Shown here in pieces: positions 62,711 through 64,000 of a DNA stretch of 64,000 nt. Where the stretch lies: assembly GCA_022605955.1 (NCBI GenBank), contig JAKCOZ010000250.1, forward strand, positions 186,001-250,000, in the 5' to 3' direction. This stretch comes from Rallus limicola (Eukaryota > Chordata > Aves > Gruiformes > Rallidae). The notes under the pieces are model-generated. The model was not told the DNA's origin. It did not search any database and saw nothing but the letters and a program-made list of their open reading frames with translations. The position numbers and the translations under genes are program-made. How positions within the stretch are numbered: position 1 is the first letter of the stretch; the number at the start of each line of letters is the position of its first letter.

Positions 62711-64000
62711 AACATGCCTGGAACCTCCTACGGTGCTTTTCTCGGCCCTAGCAGACTGCAGTTCAAAACATGCTAAACGTCCAGCAATAACTCCCAAAGT
62801 AAAGAAGCTAGGCATGAAAGGCATAGCTTGTCTGAAACCTCCTAACAGGACACACAAGCAGACCCTGTCACTTTGGCTCTCAGCCTTTTCCTTTGCCTGG
62901 AAAGAGGGAACATGCCAGGAACCTCCTACGGTGCTTTTCTCGGCCCTAGCAGACTGCAGTTCAAAACATGCTAAACGTCCAGCAATAACTCCCAAAGTAA
63001 AGAAGCTAGGCATGAAAGGCATAGCTTGTCTGAAACCTCCTAACAGGACTCACAAGCAGACCCTGTCACTTTGGCTCTCAGCCTTTTCCTTTGCCTGGAA
63101 AGAGGGAACATGCCTGGAACCTCCTACGGTGCTTTTCTCGGCCCTAGCAGACTGCAGTTCAAAACATGCTAAACGTCCAGCAATAACTCCCAAAGTAAAG
63201 AAGCTAGGCATGAAAGGCATAGCTTGTCTGAAACCTCCTAACAGGACTCACAAGCAGACCCTGTCACTTTGGCTCTCAGCCTTTTCCTTTGCCTGGAAAG
63301 AGGGAACATGCCTGGAACCTCCTACGGTGCTTTTCTCGGCCCTAGCAGACTGCAGTTCAAAACATGCTAAACGTCCAGCAATAACTCCCAAAGTAAAGAA
63401 GCTAGGACTGAAAGGCATAGCTTGTCTGAAACCTCCTAACAGGACACACAAGCAGACCTTGTCACTTTGGCTCTCAGCCTTTTCCTTTGCCTGGAAAGAG
63501 GGAACATGCCTGGAACCTCCTACGGTGCTTTTCTCGGCCCTAGCAGACTGCAGTTCAAAACATGCTAAACGTCCAGCAATAACTCCCAAAGTAAAGAAGC
63601 TAGGACTGAAAGGCATAGCTTGTCTGAAACCTCCTAACAGGACACACAAGCAGACCCTGTCACTTTGGCTCTCAGCCTTTTCCTTTCCCTGGAAAGAAGG
63701 AACATACCTGCTACCTGCTACAGTGCTTTTCTCGGCCCTAGCAGACTGCAGTTCAAAACATGCTAAACGTCCAGCAATAACTCCCAAAGTAAAGAAGCTA
63801 GGCATGAAAGGCATAGCTTGTCTGAAACCTCCTAACAGGACACACAAGCAGACCCTGTCACTTTGGCTCTCAGCCTTTTCCTTTGCCTGGAAAGAGGGAA
63901 CATGCCTGGAACCTCCTACGGTGCTTTTCTCGGCCCTAGCAGACTGCAGTTCAAAACATGCTAAACGTCCAGCAATAACTCCCAAAGTAAAGAAGCTAGG

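Larger units (their letters stand above)
59880..63050 (+). repeat. CAT-rich, type-B-free segment with GCCAGG units
   Basis: Nearly all units here carry CAT at the variable triplet, and none is type B until 63684. CATGCCAGG occurs near 60341, 60737, 61727, 62321 and 62915, at 2-, 5-, 3- and 3-unit steps. A two-unit repeat (ACTCAC, CAT, GCCAGG, CAT) covers 60477-60872. A private change GCAAATACTCCCACAG lies near 61201. The segment is more uniform than the 35-60 kb domain and probably expanded recently from few units. Confidence 0.65.
25075..63724 (+). repeat. Region carrying the type-B monomer subtype (33 full units, 3 hybrids)
   Basis: Type B differs from the consensus at registers 163, 174, 182, 187, 188, 193 and 198, seven changes in 36 bp, with no fixed difference elsewhere. 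It creates a tandem CTGCTACCTGCTAC. Its TTTCCCTGG marker is at 25075, 26857, 32797, 35371, 36163, 37351, 37747, 38539, 39331, 40123, 41113, 42697, 43489, 45073, 45865, 46855, 47449, 48439, 49033, 49429, 50023, 51013, 51607, 52399, 53983, 55567, 56161, 57151, 57745, 58339, 59329, 59725 and 63684. Hybrids with only the right part of the tract lie at 36955, 53389 and 58735. None occurs before 25 kb, where only partial forerunners exist (4297, 7861, 9049, 12018, 16781). Confidence 0.9.
2523..64000 (+). repeat. 198-bp satellite array, main block (about 310 units)
   Basis: The anchor GTGCTTTTCTC first occurs at 2542 and recurs every 198 bp. Positions 2740, 4324, 7888, 9076, 15214, 40162, 41152, 55210 and 58378 all differ by exact multiples of 198, and the last at 63921 is one base short because of the deletion at 62709. 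Units appear to be a few percent different or less, mostly by substitutions shared between groups of units. No spacer, transposon insertion or unrelated sequence was seen anywhere. The block is cut by the window end. This is a homogenised satellite of the kind found at centromeres and other heterochromatin; I infer the location only from family-level knowledge. Confidence 0.98.

Noticed and set aside
1..64000. CRISPR array or bacterial repeat-protein locus
   Set aside because: There are no unique spacers; the whole 198-bp unit repeats back to back. CpG depletion and HOR structure fit eukaryotic satellite DNA.
1..64000. Telomeric repeats, transposon insertions, tRNA or rRNA genes
   Set aside because: The TTAGGAGG on the minus-oriented unit is not a telomere repeat, and no interruption of the 198-bp periodicity exists in which another element could lie.

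Overview
The whole 64 kb window is one tandem satellite DNA array. A single 198-bp monomer (about 49% GC by my count) repeats roughly 323 times with no other sequence between copies. I found no protein-coding gene, RNA gene, transposon, CRISPR array or single-copy DNA. The array fills the window to both ends, so its true borders lie outside. The content suggests a large eukaryotic constitutive-heterochromatin locus (centromeric, pericentromeric or subtelomeric). The monomer is strongly CpG-depleted (3 CpG per unit where base composition predicts about 11 to 12). Its CpG sites are also where many TG/CA variants fall, which fits a genome with CpG methylation such as a vertebrate or a plant. I do not recognise the satellite family and cannot name the species.

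Layout: positions 1-2522 hold 12 full monomers plus a 146-bp partial one in one orientation. At 2521-2522 the orientation flips across a 2-bp overlap (AC). From 2523 to 64000 about 310 monomers run uninterrupted in the opposite orientation, called '+' here. Within that block the spacing is an exact multiple of 198 bp over about 60 kb. The only net length change I found is one base lost from a GGG run at 62709-62710.

Above the monomer level the array is a mosaic of higher-order repeats (HORs), tracked here by rare variants that recur at exact multiples of 198 bp. Clear cases: nested 6/8/10/18/24-unit relations at 3.2-11.2 kb; a 7-unit repeat at 11.9-13.7 kb; a tandem dimer at 18.3-19.1 kb; a tandem 10-unit repeat at 20.4-24.35 kb inside a larger segment that recurs at 28.9-32.95 kb; a 12-unit tandem at 41.1-45.9 kb; a 13-unit repeat at 48.0-52.0 kb; an 8-unit tandem at 54.6-58.25 kb; and a 5-unit repeat at 58.15-59.75 kb. 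A divergent monomer subtype ('type B', seven changes packed into 36 bp) first appears at 25,075. It is dense from 35 to 60 kb, where an 8-unit (1,584-bp) period dominates.

Because 198 is divisible by 3 and one frame per strand lacks stops, the array generates enormous artificial ORFs (over 8,000 codons on + at 15214-40050, almost 2,000 on -). These are by-products of the repeat, not genes. The most interesting biology is the array's structure: an inversion with microhomology, layered segmental amplification, a spreading conversion-like tract, and a hypervariable triplet inside a potential hairpin loop. All comparisons were made by eye from diagnostic variants, not by full alignment.
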